A program made the position numbers and the translations under genes. A model generated the notes under the pieces. It was not told where the DNA came from. It ran no database searches and saw only the letters and a program-made list of their open reading frames with translations. This document shows positions 6,018-6,161 of a stretch of DNA of 6,161 nt, one piece after another (positions within the stretch are counted from its first letter, which is position 1; every line of letters starts with the position of its first letter). The stretch comes from Nocardioidaceae bacterium (GTDB lineage Bacteria; Actinomycetota; Actinomycetes; Propionibacteriales; Nocardioidaceae): NCBI GenBank assembly GCA_013811715.1, contig JACCUS010000171.1, positions 1-6,161 of the forward strand. Direction: 5' to 3'.

Positions 6018-6056
6018 CCCCAGCCTCGTCCTTGACGGGCCCAAACAGCGCACAGG
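6018..6056. repeat. Tandem intergenic repeat, copy 1 (39 nt)
   Basis: Matches copy 2 at 35 of 39 positions with a fixed 51-nt offset and no gaps. Shared blocks on the plus strand are CCCCAGCCTCGTCC, ACGGGCC, AAAC and GCGCACAGG. This copy has ACGGGCCCAAACAGCGC in the middle. It lies directly upstream of the toxin-antitoxin promoter and shows no coding potential. Confidence 0.85.
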
Positions 6057-6068
6057 AGCCGTTCGCGC

Positions 6069-6107
6069 CCCCAGCCTCGTCCGTTACGGGCCTAAACGGC
6101 GCACAGG
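6069..6107. repeat. Tandem intergenic repeat, copy 2 (39 nt)
   Basis: Differs from copy 1 at four positions (6083, 6085, 6093 and 6098). In this copy CCGT-T-ACGG forms a small inverted repeat (6081-6089). CAGCCT (6072-6077) pairs with AGGCTG (6105-6110), so it could fold into a stem that copy 1 cannot fully form. Its location just after the upstream gene's stop would also fit a transcription-end structure, but there is no T-tract. Confidence 0.85.
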
Positions 6108-6128
6108 CTGACCGTGGGTGCAGGCCGG

Positions 6129-6161
6129 CTAGCCGTCAGCGAGGGTGCGGCGGGTGGCGTC
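6129..6161 (-). CDS. C-terminal end of an upstream gene, cut by the window edge (possibly NAD(P)H-hydrate repair enzyme)
   Basis: On the minus strand the window opens with ten codons, DATRRTLADG, ending in TAG at 6129-6131. Nine of the ten codons end in C, the bias expected of a real gene here. The other reading frames are not distinguishable by homology over so short a stretch. The identity cannot be read from ten residues. By synteny, the bifunctional NAD(P)H-hydrate epimerase/dehydratase often lies before alr in actinobacteria, so it is the leading guess. A 10-bp palindrome (CGGCTAGCCG, 6126-6135) overlaps the stop codon. Confidence 0.4.
   Translation of the reverse strand, partial: DATRRTLADG

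Noticed and set aside
5973..6053. N-terminal extension of the antitoxin (27 extra codons)
   Set aside because: The extension runs through the repeat and -10 box, has no family similarity, and the ATG at 5972 gives the normal Phd/YefM N-terminus.

Overview
The window is a very GC-rich, tightly packed stretch of a bacterial chromosome. Every gene I can support lies on the minus strand, so transcription runs from high to low coordinates. Overlapping stop/start codons, GTG starts, strong G/C preference at third codon positions and the gene order (alr, alpha/beta hydrolase, tsaE, tsaB, rimI, tsaD) all point to an actinobacterium. A member of Nocardioidaceae or a relative is my best guess, by inference only.

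Layout in the direction of transcription. At 6129-6161 lie the last ten codons of an upstream gene, possibly the NAD(P)H-hydrate repair gene that often precedes alr. Between about 5973 and 6128 is a non-coding spacer. It holds a 39-nt sequence repeated twice with a 51-nt period, then a clear -10 box 7 nt before the next start codon. Next comes a type II toxin-antitoxin pair: a Phd/YefM-type antitoxin (5685-5972) and a RelE-type toxin (5407-5688). Only 29 nt after the toxin begins alr (alanine racemase, 4205-5377). It is followed by a membrane-anchored alpha/beta hydrolase (3132-4208), a GNAT acetyltransferase fused to TsaE (2195-3139), tsaB (1556-2182), rimI (1104-1559) and tsaD (27-1082 or 27-1100).

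The six genes from alr to tsaD overlap or nearly touch and probably form one translationally coupled operon. TsaB, TsaD and TsaE act together, with TsaC encoded elsewhere, to install N6-threonylcarbamoyladenosine (t6A) at position 37 of ANN-decoding tRNAs. RimI acetylates the N-terminus of ribosomal protein S18. Alr supplies D-alanine for peptidoglycan. The operon thus combines translation fidelity with cell-wall precursor supply.

The core genes are ordinary. The parts worth a second look are: the GNAT-TsaE fusion; a perfect 24-bp palindrome exactly at the fusion junction; an 18-bp palindrome near the start of alr and a 17-nt one at the tsaD start; the toxin-antitoxin pair directly upstream of an essential operon, with a probably leaderless promoter; and the imperfect tandem repeat before it. 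I found no CRISPR array, tRNA, rRNA, transposase or prophage gene.
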